A stretch of DNA of 64,000 nt from assembly GCF_036588685.1 (NCBI RefSeq), contig NC_086378.1, forward strand, positions 12,317,578-12,381,577. The letters are read 5' to 3'. Below, piece after piece: positions 1 to 11,600 of this stretch; within the stretch, counting starts at the first letter, position 1; the number at the start of each line of letters is the position of its first letter. The notes under the pieces are model-generated. The model did no database searches. It was not told the DNA's origin and saw only the letters and a program-made list of their open reading frames with translations. The DNA is from Mytilus trossulus (taxonomy: Eukaryota; Mollusca; Bivalvia; Mytilida; Mytilidae). The translations under genes were made by a program, and so were the position numbers.

Positions 1-335
1 CCCAACCTTTCTTTTGTGGTCATAAACCTTGTGTCAAAATTTCATAGATTTCTATTAACTTAAACTAAAGTTATAGTGCGAAAACCAAGAAAATGCTTAT
101 TTGGGCCCTTTTTGGCCCCTTATTCCTAAAATGTTGGGACCAAAACTCCCAAAATCAATACCAACCTTCCTTTTGTGGTCATAAACCTTGTGATAAAATT
201 TTATAGATTTATATTCACTTTTACTAAAGTTAGAGTGCGAAAACTGAAAGTATTCGGACGACGACGACGACGACGACGCCAACGTGATAGCAATATACGA
301 CGAAATTTTTCTCAAAATTTGCGGTCGTATAAAAA
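1..335 (-). mobile_element. 5' end fragment of a HINE-like (Helentron-associated) element
   Basis: The sequence matches the last part of the full-length element at 8430-10114 and, reversed, the start of the copy at 48271-50134. It holds about two of the 160-bp internal units (units contain GTGCGAAAACCAAG), a GACGAC trinucleotide run at 257-278, and the terminal motif TGCGGTCGTATAAA at 320-333. The element runs off the left edge of the window. Short frames across it are not coding. Confidence 0.65.
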
Positions 336-649
336 TCAATATACCCCGTTATTAGAATTTTTTTAAATTAAACAAGAAGTAATTAAAACATTTTGAACAA
401 AAAATCCTTATCAGGCTGTGATAAAGATGAAATCCATTTACTGATTCATGTGAACATTTTAACTCTGATAATTAGATGCTCTCTTTGACTTTGTTTGCCA
501 TAAAATACCCAACTTAACTTTAATACTAAATAATAAGCAAAATTAAGTTTTAAATATTCATAAAGCTGTGAAGAGTTGAAGACAATCAGGTTCTTAAAAC
601 TGTTTGAAATTTTGTCAAGTCCATACGAGTTAGATGTATAAACTTCTTA
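336..649. other. AT-rich spacer, no gene seen
   Basis: No open frame with coding character, splice-site pair, tandem repeat or inverted repeat is visible between the HINE-like fragment and the following MITE. Confidence 0.5.
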
Positions 650-948
650 GGGAGCTACCATTTGATTTTTAGGGGGGGGGGGGGGGGGGGGCTAGGATGA
701 AATTTGAAAAAAATAGGCAGGACAGGAGTTTTGAGTAAAAAAAAAGGAAGGATGAGACACTTTCCAAAAAAAAAAATGAAAGGACGACAATATAGGTAAA
801 AAAACTAAAAACTCAGAATAAACTAAAAAAAAAAGGAGTCACCGAACACAGTGAAAAATAAAAATGCAGGACAGAGATTACAGTTTTAAAAAAATGCAGG
901 ACAAAATTTCTCATCCTAGCCCCCCCTAAAAATCAAATGGTAGCTCCC
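650..948. mobile_element. MITE with G-tract termini and TTA duplication
   Basis: The left end GGGAGCTACCATTTGATTTT is repeated inverted at the right end (905-948), giving a terminal inverted repeat of about 45 bp that includes a long poly-G run on the left (672-691) and a C run on the right. TTA flanks both sides (647-649 and 949-951), a three-base duplication typical of PIF/Harbinger-type elements. The interior is A-rich with reiterated ATGCAGGACAG motifs and no coding capacity, so it is non-autonomous. Confidence 0.75.
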
Positions 949-1105
949 TTATATAAATACATTATAAACTATAGATTTAACCAACTTAAGTTTTTTTTTA
1001 TACATTTTAATTGTATTGCAATTGTGTGTGTTTAATTCTGAAATGTATATATGAGAATCAATGTTTTTTCCCTACTCGTATCACATGTACACAGATGGGT
1101 TCTGA

Positions 1106-2647
1106 CAAGGCCGTAACTACCCTTGAGGCAAGTGAGGCAATTGCCTCACTAAAATTTCGACACTGATTAATTTTTTTATACATATATACAAATAAAATAG
1201 TCTTCTGTTGTTCTGTCTCAACCTTAATTTCTATAACTTGTCATCATTCCTTTCAAACTATTCTTCCTGGATATAACTCGGCATCTCAACGGGTGATGTT
1301 TCTCAATTACATTAACCTAGAAACGATAATCATCATGGGTCTCTGGTTAAAAACAGGCTCTTGCAGAAAAAGGAAAAGCGACACTGAAGGTAAAGAAGGA
1401 ATAATTCTAGTAAACTAATTTGTTTGTGAACGTAGTCTGAGTATTGCATATAACTTCACTAGAACAATCCAAAAACGATAAGTAGACGGACAAATCAAGT
1501 AGTGGGTATCGCAAGGGGGCAGTCCTGTCTGTGTATTCATTTCTCCGTTTCATCAACTTTAATCTTTCTCTTTACAGATAAATAAAATATAAATAATATG
1601 AAACATGCATGGATTAGTTTTTCATGATCCATGTTTCTTTAACTTAAAAATTGAAAGAACATCCAATATTCCAATTTGACATTATTGAGGAATGGTATAG
1701 AACCTTTATCACAGGATTTTGTCTTTACTTATTCGGGACTACGGAATTTCATTTCTTTCTATTCGGGTTTTGGAATCAGACACCCCCAACCACTATCCCC
1801 TAAATTTATAGATTCTGGAACTAAAATACCACCGACTATTTCCAGAAATAATTTGAAATTACGGACCTACATGTAAACGTCAAAACTCCATTTTAATTCC
1901 CCTGTACCCATATCATATATACTTACTCTATAGATAGATCATATACATGTATCGATCTTATCTCATTCTATCCCTAGTTTGTTTACTCTTTGTCAGCATA
2001 CAAGCGAGTTTAATATTTTGTAACTGAGACTGTATTATGGTGCTAGCCTTTATAGGAAAGCTTAATTCCCTTTTGCAAACAAAACTGTTACTACCGATGC
2101 TGCTACCGAATTGCTGATGGAGAAGGAATTGGAAGAAGACATTGATCATTGTGTTGATGATAATGTGCTACCTTTAGAAACACAGACTGCCCTGAAACGA
2201 CTGAAATCTAGGAAAAGAGCATACATGAGTGGCGAGAGGTTGTGCGGTCTTGCCATGCTCCATGTCCATCGCGATAAGGATATCAGCAGACCAAAATTAA
2301 GATTCTAAAACAATTTGACTGAACCCACCATAGAAATAATTGGAAAACTCTACTGAATCGGTGTTTGTTTTATGTTCTGGCGGCAGACTTAAATTGATAT
2401 TTGGATGATAATCTTACATACAAATTCAAATAAAGTTGTTAAAAATTTGGTATTAGTAAAAATCTTTAAATATGTACAATTTATATAAAAACTGTCCAAA
2501 TTCAAAACATTATCAAACTCTCTAAAAATGCCTAAAATGCAGGATTTTGCACCATTCATTTCATACCCCCCAAAAAAAATTTTCGCCTCGCTTCGCTCGC
2601 CTCAATTATTCTGCCTCACTAAAATAAGATGCCTAGTTACGGCCTTG
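1106..2647 (+). mobile_element. Degenerate hAT transposon
   Basis: A perfect 14-bp terminal inverted repeat CAAGGCCGTAACTA lies at 1106-1119 and, inverted, at 2634-2647. It starts with CA as hAT ends usually do. The flanks read GTTCTGA on the left and GTTCATGA on the right, that is, an 8-bp target duplication with one base lost. Subterminal TGAGGCA motifs recur near both ends. The only recognisable coding remnant is a C-terminal hAT fragment at 2066-2308. The 1.54-kb length indicates internal deletion. Confidence 0.75.
2066..2308 (+). pseudogene. hAT (ZMYM1-like) transposase C-terminal remnant
   Basis: This frame is open from 2066 to a TAA near 2308 and reads through residues such as SGERLCGLAMLHVHRD near its end. 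That resembles the C-terminal dimerisation segment of hAT transposases of the ZMYM1/52-kDa-repressor-like group, where a helix of the type RL-x-LA-LLHVHRD is conserved. There is no start-to-catalytic-core continuity: stops lie directly upstream at 2063. It lies inside the hAT terminal repeats, which supports the assignment. It is a broken fossil of an otherwise deleted transposase, not a functional gene. Confidence 0.55.
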
Positions 2648-3176
2648 GTTCATGATAGGTAATCTATTCCATGACTTACTCAATTAGGAAAACATATATA
2701 ATGGGTTCATGATAGTTTATCTGTCACAAGACTTACTCAATTGGGCACTCACTTAATGGGTTCATGATAGTTTATCTATCACATGACTCACTCAATTGGG
2801 AACACATATAATGGGTTCATGATAGGTTATCTATCACATGACTTACTCAATTGGGTACTCATATAATGGGTTCATGGTATAGGTTATCTATCACATGACT
2901 ACCTCATTAGGTTCTCGTATAATGGGTTCATGATAGGTTAATTATCTATCACAGGACTTACTCAATTGGGAACTCATATAATGGGTTCATGATAGTTTAT
3001 CTATCACATGACTTACTCATTTGGGTACTCATATAATGGGTTCATGGAATAGGTTATCTATCACATGACTTTCTCAATTGGGTGCTCATATAATGGGTTC
3101 ATGGTATAGGTTATCTATCACATGACTTACTCATTTGGGTACTCATATAATGGGTTCATGATAGGTTATATATCAC
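2648..3176. repeat. Minisatellite, period about 55-57 bp, about 9.5 copies
   Basis: Units start with ATGGGTTCATGATAGG at 2701, 2756, 2811, 2866, 2922, 2981, 3036, 3092 and 3149, spaced 55-59 bp. The array starts exactly at the right edge of the hAT element, whose target duplication is part of the unit. Confidence 0.9.
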
Positions 3177-3423
3177 GAAAAAAAATCTTTAATTTTGCAT
3201 TAAGATATATTTGATGACGTTCTTTCCATTAAAAATCCACTTTTTGATTGGGTTCCATTTATATTTCCTACAGAACTAGAAATTAAAGGTACAACAGAAA
3301 CAGCTTCCTCTGCCTCAGTTTTAGACTTGTACCTCAAATTTGACATGAATGGTCATCTCAGACAGTACCTGAATCTATGACAAACTAGACAATTTCAATT
3401 TTGAAATTATCAATTTTCCTCAC

Positions 3424-3635
3424 CTTAGTAGCAGAATACCATTTCCCCCTGCATATGGGATATACCTTTCCCAAATCATTCGTTTTTCAGGAGCTTGCAG
3501 AGTAGAAAGTTGATGAACCAGATGCACATCAAAGAACATCTCATCTTTCTGTGTTGATAAATATTCTGCAACAATTTCATAAATAATACACAATGGCTTT
3601 GAAATATGGTTCAAGGAACTGACATTGTTTGCCAT
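3424..3635 (-). CDS. Possible first coding exon of an unrecognised gene
   Basis: Read on the minus strand, an ATG at 3635 in a strong context (AAGATGG) opens a 70-codon frame that ends at a canonical donor, AAG followed by GTGAGG, at 3424. Codon content looks protein-like and includes the peptide EKRMIWERYIPYAGGN. An in-frame TGA lies just upstream of the ATG, so this would be the first coding exon. I do not recognise the family, see no signal peptide or membrane segment, and could not find the next exon toward lower coordinates, where a minisatellite and a hAT element lie. A chance open frame remains possible. Confidence 0.3.
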
Positions 3636-3922
3636 CTTTCAATAACCAGTTATAATATTCTATTTCTTGTCTCTGTAATTAGTTATTTTTTTACTTTTTA
3701 GTCTATATTTGTTTTGTTTTTTTTGCTCTAGTGCTTTATTTGAATGCATTATTGTTTTTCATTGTTGACATATTTGATTGTTTTTATAATGATTAAGATT
3801 ATAACACAATGTTGACTGCTGAAACCCTATTTTTGACATGTTTACCTATTATGTCTGTTAGTTTTGTTCACACATCCTTCTATTGTTAATATAACAGATT
3901 TTTTATGTCACATGCCATACAA

Positions 3923-4115
3923 GTGATAGGTTTAGCTAGCCATAAAACCAGGTTTAATCCACCACTTTCTACATAAGAACATGTCTTTACCATGTCAGGA
4001 ATATTACAAGTGCTATCCATTGGTTTGATGTGTTTGAGCTTTCAGTGTCCATCATTGCAAAAAAAAACAATCTGTTTTGCTAAGATAAAAACTTGCATTT
4101 AAGAATGAGTTAAGC
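3923..4115 (+). repeat. Interspersed repeat of the CCATAAAACCAGGTT family
   Basis: It contains CTAGCCATAAAACCAGGTTT followed by a stretch that recurs at 24525-24790 and, reversed, at 58590-58680. I recognise it as a common bivalve SINE- or MITE-like repeat; its boundaries are not clear here. Confidence 0.5.
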
Positions 4116-4240
4116 TTTTTTTTATTCAGTGTTTCCTGAAATAACAAAAAATAAACTCCCCTTTTTATTCATTGGTCAACAATCACAATAATAAATGCAC
4201 AGACATTTCTGAATTTAAATAAACCAAAATATATGATTAA

Positions 4241-4819
4241 ATGAGGCTCGCGGGTCGAAATTATTTTTTTTTTTTTTTATTAAATATAGGATTTCGATAT
4301 ATTTTTCTATAAATGAACCTTTATCTTATACATTAATCATAAGAAAAATGAAATAAAAAAATGGGGTCACCGTTCATTTACACTCAAAATCTGCCTTCAA
4401 AAGACACATACATTTTTGTTAATGTCCTTTTTTTCTGTTGAACTAATAGGAGAAATAGCGGTAATATCGAAATAAAAAAAGAACTTAATTACAGAAATCC
4501 CTAAAATTTTACAATTATTTAGTTTATGTACAGCTTATTTGAAAACAGCAAAAAAAAATATAGGTCAACAATGAGTTAAAAAAGATATTTCAATTTCAAT
4601 GCAAAAAAATGGCATTTTTGCACCAAAGGGAGATAATCTGGAGTTTTTTCAATGATATCTACATTTTAAAAATCACCTGGGGCCAACACAAATTGATTTT
4701 TTGGAATAACGTTTGTACCATATTATAAAGTTACAACTACTAAAGGTATAATTAATAAAATTTGTAATGAAAAATAAATGTTTATTTTTTTTCTGAAAAT
4801 CTTATACCCGCAAGCCTTC
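4241..4819 (+). mobile_element. TTAA-flanked MITE (GGCTCGCGGGT family), copy 1
   Basis: The left end GAGGCTCGCGGGTCG and the right end ATACCCGCAAGCCTTC are inverted relatives, and TTAA flanks both sides (4237-4240 and 4820-4823). The interior (for example TTTTTGCACCAAAGGGAGAT) recurs in the copies at 41401-42320 and 54290-54763. It has no coding capacity. Confidence 0.65.
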
Positions 4820-6053
4820 TTAATAATACTGGTTAATGTTCATAGAATGAAGCCAGGTTGTCAGCTCTACTTATTTTCCCACAGTCCTGTGTTTTGATTG
4901 GTTAATTTATGAGCTTCATTCCTTGCTTTGAAGGGGAGAGTGAAGAAGTACAAACAACTGCTGAATCACAATAATAAAAGTTTTTTAATAGATGCAAAGA
5001 GTACCCAGACTTTACCTGAATGTAACAAAATAACATGATGATAACAAATAAATAGTTCATAAATTATACTGAAGTAATAAAATAATATAAAAACATGTCA
5101 TTATTTTAAAATTGCATATATTGTTTGAAAAGAAAATGTTTAGACATACAAGGTTTAAAGTTTCACATAGGAAGACTTTCTCAAGATTTCTATTGTAAAA
5201 GTGTAAAAAAAACCTTCAAAAAATGTTTACCTAACACTGCTTTTAAAAAACAAATCTGAAAAAACAAGAGACTGTACAGGATCATATGTCATGTCCCTAT
5301 CAACAACTTTCAACCCAGAAGACAAATAAGTGTATCTTACCAAAGATGTATGTCAAAATATACATTCATAAATAAAAGACCGTAAAATATTGCACTATTA
5401 TGCTATACTGTATAATTACACGTCTGTGAAACAAAAAATCTGATCAGACTTTTTTTTTTAAAGGTTAGTTCCTTCCTTAAACTCATCCAATCATCTTATA
5501 AGAATTTTTTTCAATGTTCTGGAAAGGGTTAAATTGCCAAAGAATTAGAGAAAATATTGTTCAACATTCTATATATATTTTGTACATTATGTACCCCTTA
5601 ATGAAGACATACTATTTAATCTCATACTTCAATCTGTTGTCATATAATGAATCGATAGTCTTTAATACATATTAAAAATTTAAGTACTAAATATAACATG
5701 TCAATAATGTGCAACTTACATAAACATCAATAAGTTTCCAAAAACCTACTCCAAATTATAATGAAGTAGTATTTCTTGGAAAGGGAAACATAATATAATA
5801 ATAAAATGCAGTTTTTTTATAGGTCTACATAAATAACTTACAAGTCTTGTAAATATCAGGCTATACAAGAAAAGTCTCATATAAACAATGGCACTAACTG
5901 GGCAAATACTGAGGTATTAATTACTGGTTAAATACCCAGAATATTAACCAATATCAATAAATATAACAAGATCAACATCCGACACAAAGTGTATGTACTT
6001 AAAAACAAGAACATGTATCATTTATATATATATTAGATGACATTACTGGATCT
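4820..6053. other. AT-rich region 3' of the trefoil-like gene
   Basis: No convincing exon, tandem array or inverted repeat is seen. It probably holds the 3' untranslated region of the minus-strand gene that ends at 6054, but I cannot place a polyadenylation site with confidence. Confidence 0.4.
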
Positions 6054-9000
6054 TTACTTTTCACCAGGTGCTCCGTCATATGGTGTAGACTACAATTAGA
6101 AAACATCTTATAGTTAATTGATTCAATAGAAGACCATATATGGATTTAGTTATTTTTTGGTGATGAGTTTACATATTTATATGTTCCTGATGAATATAAT
6201 TCTAAAACATGGTATGAATGCACAAACAAAATTTTAGTGTTATAATTCTGTCATATCAATTTTATTTTCCTCCCAATATTATTATCTTTTACAGTAATAT
6301 TTCAAATAAAATCTAACACTGACTGTTGTCAGTATTTATTCATAATACGACTAGTCATACTGTAAAAAGAAATTTTCATGGAGGATCCAATTTTATTTTT
6401 TTTGTGAAAAGAATATATCCACAAAATTAAAATCACCACAAAAGTATAAACTACATATAATATCACTTCCTTTAACAGGAAACCAGGAAATTAGATCTCC
6501 ATGTAATCTAATAAAATATGAAAACAAAACCACGAAATTTTAACCCCACAAAAGTTAGTTTCTACAGTACTTACTATCAGTCTTACACCAAACATAGCAT
6601 GAGTGTCATTTCTATGTGTGGCCAATGCAGATTTGAGTTGTCCATCATCTAACACACCAACATATTGTGCCACAGTTTTACATGATTCCATAGTAACAAA
6701 CTGATCAGTCTGATGTAACTGGATTTTTGTTTCTTCTCCATGCATTGTACCTGGTGGCTGTTAAAAGAACATTTTTTTCATATAGCAGATTCTTAAATTT
6801 TCTTAATAATTTTCATGGACTGTGGATTCATTTTTTTTTTTAGGGTATCAATTTTCATCGAATGATAAAACTCACATTTTTGGTGGATATTTGATTTCTT
6901 GCTTTTGCCAATTTCAGAAAGCCTAAAGAAAATGTGTTATTCGTTAAACATTTGAAGTGGTAGTTTACCTGAAACCACAAAACCCACAAAATTTGGTATC
7001 CAACAAATAATAATGAATCCACAGTATGCTTGATTTTGTCTTCTAGGTAACTTTAGAAAACAAGACAGTAAAACATTTTTCTTTTTGTTGTATGCTGAAA
7101 ACTGTGGTTCACCTATCAACAATAACTGGCACATCATAAGTTACAATGAAACCACAGTACTAACAGTCCATCTGATTAACCACAACTGGCACAAGCTTTA
7201 AGTGTCCTTTATTTGATCACAGGACCAGACTTTCTTGATTTTTGCACAAAAAATTTGAATAATGATATGAACCAAATTGGTTCAAAAATTTTCAAAAAGA
7301 GGAAAATTTCAAATTTTAACGGGAGGGATGGAAGAGGGTCTTAAAAGTGGGATATTTTGATTCCCGCCGGAAGAATCACATGTATGACCAATAGTTATTT
7401 TATAGACAGTGACTAGTTTCATATCATTAATAAACTTTATCAAAATTAAAATTAAACAACTATTATGACTATGTAAAAACTAAACTCACCATGTTTACTA
7501 GCTGTGTTATACCATTGACAATCGCAATGTAGTTATTGTTGTTATGGAGACGAACTTGGTTCTTGCCCTCATTTACAATAGTCCATAAAGCTAAAATAAA
7601 ATTTACATGCACATTAAAATCAACAGGACTTATCTAATGCAGTATGGGTTTTGACACAATGTTAAAGGCTGTGCTGTGACCTTTAGTTGTCTCATGAGCA
7701 ATCATAACACATCTTCTTTTTTATATGATCAAACACTTGAAGCAAGAGTAATATTCAAGGCTTTAAAAGTCTTGTTTTGGAATAACCACAATGAACAAAT
7801 CTGAATTATTTATCAACCATAAATCTTTTTTCTCATTTGGCATCCAGTTTTGATAGAAAATCTGTTGACTAAGTCTGCAATATTCACTAGCATGAACTCA
7901 CTGACTGTTGAATTATTAGTGACATCGCTGTTCAGGGGTAAATCCAGGCATTTTCTATATGTCCCTATTCAAATGCATTGATTGTCAAAACATAGGGGGG
8001 TTCAAACCCAGAACCCCCTGGATCTGCCACTGCAGTTTATAGTGAGGGTCCACTGGCTCATAATACCTACCGTTAGAAGCCTGAGGTCCCTCTTTACCAC
8101 ATCCATCAAGAACTGGTTGTTTAGTTTCTGACGACTCCACAATCTGAAGTGAGTGTCCACTTGCACGTGATACTAGCTGTACAACATTATTAGTCTGGAA
8201 TGTTTCCTGAAAAAAAATATACCATATAAATCTACGATATATTTATGTAAATTTATTCAAAGCACAGCAATATTGTGTTTTCTTTGGTGTGTATCAATTT
8301 TCCCAGGAGTTGGGTGTTGATGTGGACTGTTGAACTGTATAATATTAATGATGATTCCTATTTTCTTTTTTATGTATTATTGTTTAACAAATTTAAATGA
8401 TTATAACAAAATATTCATTTTAAAATAAAACCAGATGCTCCGCAGGGCATAGCTTTATACGACCGCAGAGGTTGAACCCTGAACGGTTGGGGCAAGTATG
8501 GACACAACATTCAAGCTGGATTCAGCTCTAAATTTGGATTGTGATTAAATAGTTGACACAGCATAGGTTTCTGACACAGAATGAATGTGTTCTAATGAAC
8601 TTGAAATTTTTATTTTCTCTTAGAGCAATTCACTATGCTGTTGAATATTAATCCTCTCAAAAAAATATTTGAAGAAATTTTCTTTTTATTTATGAAATTT
8701 CAAATGAGAAAAATTGAACCCAATTTTTTTAATCACATCCCCCTTTCCCTTATTCCAAAACTAATTTTTTTAATCACATCCCCCTTTCCCTTATTCCAAA
8801 ACTAATCTCAATTAAAAAGAGTTTGCAACAATAACTACTCATTTAAATACATCATAAAATATTAAGATGTAAAAATAACTGCTTGTTATCACTAAAGATT
8901 ATTTTAATTTATCAGTTGGTAGTAAAAAGTGAATATACATTGTATATTGTATATAACAAAGATTTAAGTTGATTCTGAACAAAGAAAGATAACTCCAATT

Positions 9001-11171
9001 AAAAAAAAGATCTTGCTATTGCACAATATTGTGCAATTAGATATTTCTTGCTTACTATTCTGGACAAATAAAGATAACTCTAATTAAAAAAAATATTGCT
9101 ATTTCACAATATTGTGCAATTAGATATTTCTTGACATTGCGCAATACTGTGCAATTGAAAAGACTTGCTATTGCACAATACTTAATATAATAATTTTAGA
9201 TCCTGATTTGGACCCACTTGAAAACTGGGCCCATAATAAAAAACCTAAGTACATGTTTGGATTCAGCATATAAAAGAACCCCAAGATTTCAATTTTTGTT
9301 AAAATCAAACTAAGTTTAATTTTGGACCCTTTGGACCTTAAAGTAGACCAATTTGAAAACGGGACCAAAAGTTAAGAATCTACATGCACAGTTAGATTCG
9401 GCATATCAAAGAACCCCAATTATTCAATTTTGATGAAATCAAACAAAGTTTAATTTTGGACCCTTTAGGCCCCTTATTTTGTTGGGACCAAAACTCCCAA
9501 AATCAATACCAACCTTCCTTTTATGGGCATAAACCTTGTGTTTAAATTTCATAGATTTCTATTTACTTATACTAACGTTATGGTGCGAAAACCAAGAAAA
9601 ATGCTTATTTGGGTCCCTTTTTGGCCCCTTATTCCTAAACTGTTGGAACCAAAACTCCCAAAATCAGTACAAACCTTCCTTTTGTGGTCATAAACATTGT
9701 GTTTAAATTTCATTGATTTCTATTTACTCAAACTAAAGTTATTGTGCAAAAACCAAGAATAATGCTTATTTGGGCCCTTTTTTGTCCCCTAATTCCTAAA
9801 CTGATGAAACCTATAACTCCCAAAATCAATCCCAAACTTTCTTTTGTGGTCATAAACCTTGTGTCAAAATTTCATAGATTTTTATTAACTTAAACTAAAG
9901 TTATAGTGCGAAAACCAAGAAAATGCTTATATGGGCTCTTTTTGGCCCCTAATTCCTAAAATGTTGGGACCAAAAACTTTCAAAGATTTCTATTCACTTT
10001 TTTTAAAGTAAGAGTGCGAAAACTAAAAGTATTCGGACGACGACGCAGACGACGACGCCAACGTGATAGCAATATACGACGAAAAAATTTTCAAATTTTG
10101 CGGTCGTATAAAAAGAAGAAAATGCAAATATTTCACTGTGTTAAAAATCATTTGCACTAACTGTTTTATTCCTTATTGAAGATATTCAATATACCATGAA
10201 TATATTTAATGAGGAGTGAAACCAGTAGGGTCCTTGTTGCTCTGAGCCTTCAGTTTTCTATGTAATTATGTCAACCGATCATCAAGGTGAGGTGATATAT
10301 TGCTTTTCCTCTGTTTCTTCTCATGGCATCCTAAACAGAGTTTGGGGTGACATATTGTTATTTCACATTTCTTTTTTTGTCTTATTATTTTTCTTTCACT
10401 TTTTTTGTTCCGCTTATAAATACATATCTCAGAATTGTATTGGTCAAATCTAGTTACCAGTCTACCTACCAGTATATTTCCAGTCTCACACTGTTTGACA
10501 GTATGGTCAATCTGGTTACCAGCCCAATTCAGACCTTTTTCTACCTCTCTGCCTGCATGCTTCACTTCTTTCATGATTGATCCCAAAATTCCTGGCTAAA
10601 AGATAAAGAAATCTAAGAATGAGAGAGCTAATAAAATTGAGAGAGAAAATGGGGAATGATTCAATATATGTATGATACACATGTTTTTATTTTTGATAAC
10701 AATATTGTTATTTTATCATGTTTATGGTATAAGATAAATTTATATTTGATCTATATACAAAAAAATGTCAGTGATAATCATGATAATCTTTCAGGGACGA
10801 TTGGCGTCAAAATTGACAGCCAGTGATGTCATGAATTTTTGTGCTAACATTGAGGTTTCAAAGGGGGGATTCAATTAGGATTAATTGTAGTTCATCTTTG
10901 AATTCAGAATGGTCAGCCAGGTGGACAATATTTTTTCTATTTTCCTAATATCTGTTCTGAGTCTAAAGCTATCATATGCCATATCATAATGAATAAAATA
11001 TGTTTAAAATCGAAATCATATATTATGTAATAATCCCCCAAAGATCTATAACTGTTGCCCATCTGAAAAAGGTGATAATATATAAATTATTTTATAATGT
11101 ATTGACATTACAACTATACCTACTTTGGATGATTCACCTGTAGAAGGTGTTCCTTGGTCTTTCTGTGACAT
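6054..11171 (-). CDS. Six-exon gene for a small beta-trefoil-like protein, with a frameshift in exon 4
   Basis: Minus-strand exons: 11171-11124 (ATG, 16 codons), 10595-10470, 8206-8071, 7591-7490, 6757-6575 and 6089-6054 (TAA). All introns have GT/AG ends, and all phases agree except inside exon 4. That exon is 102 bases where 101 are needed: an extra base near 7561 in a short A run (plus strand TTT) shifts the frame. Without it the product is about 209 aa. There is no signal peptide or membrane segment, so it is probably cytosolic. Short strands such as VQLVSRASGHSLQIV, VRLHNNNNYIAIV and QYVGVLDDGQLKSALA recur at roughly regular spacing, which suggests a beta-trefoil; this is inference. I know no name for the family. 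Intron 2 contains an entire HINE-like element. Either the base is an assembly or homopolymer error or this copy is broken. Confidence 0.7.
7936..8036. repeat. Short repeat of the GGCGGATCCAG family
   Basis: It begins near GGGGTAAATCCAGG and ends near CCTGGATCTGCCACTGCAG, an inverted pair. Related copies lie at 16190-16325 and 43168-44155. It sits in intron 3 of the trefoil-like gene. Confidence 0.4.
8430..10114 (-). mobile_element. Full-length HINE-like element, copy A
   Basis: Read on the minus strand it starts with TTTATACGACCGCA (10112-10099) and ends with the inverse TGCGGTCGTATAAA (8467-8454), followed by a short hairpin ATGCCC-TGCG-GAGCAT and CTGGTT at about 8430. Inverted repeats that are terminal at one end but subterminal and followed by a hairpin at the other are the known hallmark of Helentrons and their non-autonomous HINEs. 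The half toward 10114 holds tandem units with starts at 9583, 9744 and 9906 (about 160 bp), then a shortened one. The other half has palindromes such as GCACAATATTGTGC. It has no coding capacity. It lies in intron 2 of the trefoil-like gene, in the sense orientation. Confidence 0.75.
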
Positions 11172-11445
11172 TGTCTATAAATAATTAAAAAAAATTAAAC
11201 ACATACTGCAGAAAATTAAATAAATTGCAATAATAGTAAATGTAGTAGCTTACCTACAAATAAAGCTACCCCCCTTTTTTTTTAAGGCAAAAATGAAATA
11301 TATTAGAAGAAATTTTCCTTTTAATTTCTTAACTCTTGAGAACTAACAGTCCCCACTTTCCCATTTTGTTGTCAACCTTCCCCCCACCCTTTTAAAAAAA
11401 TGTCAATCCCTCAAGATATGGTCATAATCTGAATTTAAATTCACC

Positions 11446-11600
11446 GTTTCAAAATCTAAAGGACTATGGGTAATCTCATTGTTCGTACACCAAATGAAAG
11501 AAAAGTCATGTCATTGGTTGAAATTCAATTGTTTAGAACGTTTTCCCGTTTTGGTGTACGCTATTGAAAATATTACCCAGAATGCATTAGATTCTGAAAC
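11446..11600. mobile_element. Small MITE, copy 1
   Basis: It begins GTTTCAAAATCTAAAGGAC and ends with the near-inverse AATGCATTAGATTCTGAAAC. A second copy lies at 12116-12282 with the same ends and interior. It is about 155 bp and non-coding, close upstream of the first coding exon of the trefoil-like gene. Confidence 0.65.

Noticed and set aside
2648..3176. A CRISPR-like array
   Set aside because: Units are uniform tandem repeats without unique spacers, and the window is eukaryotic.
6491..6574. Extension of trefoil-like exon 5 past its GTAAGT donor
   Set aside because: It reads into AT-rich intronic sequence, while a short terminal exon at 6054-6089 joins in phase and ends in TAA.
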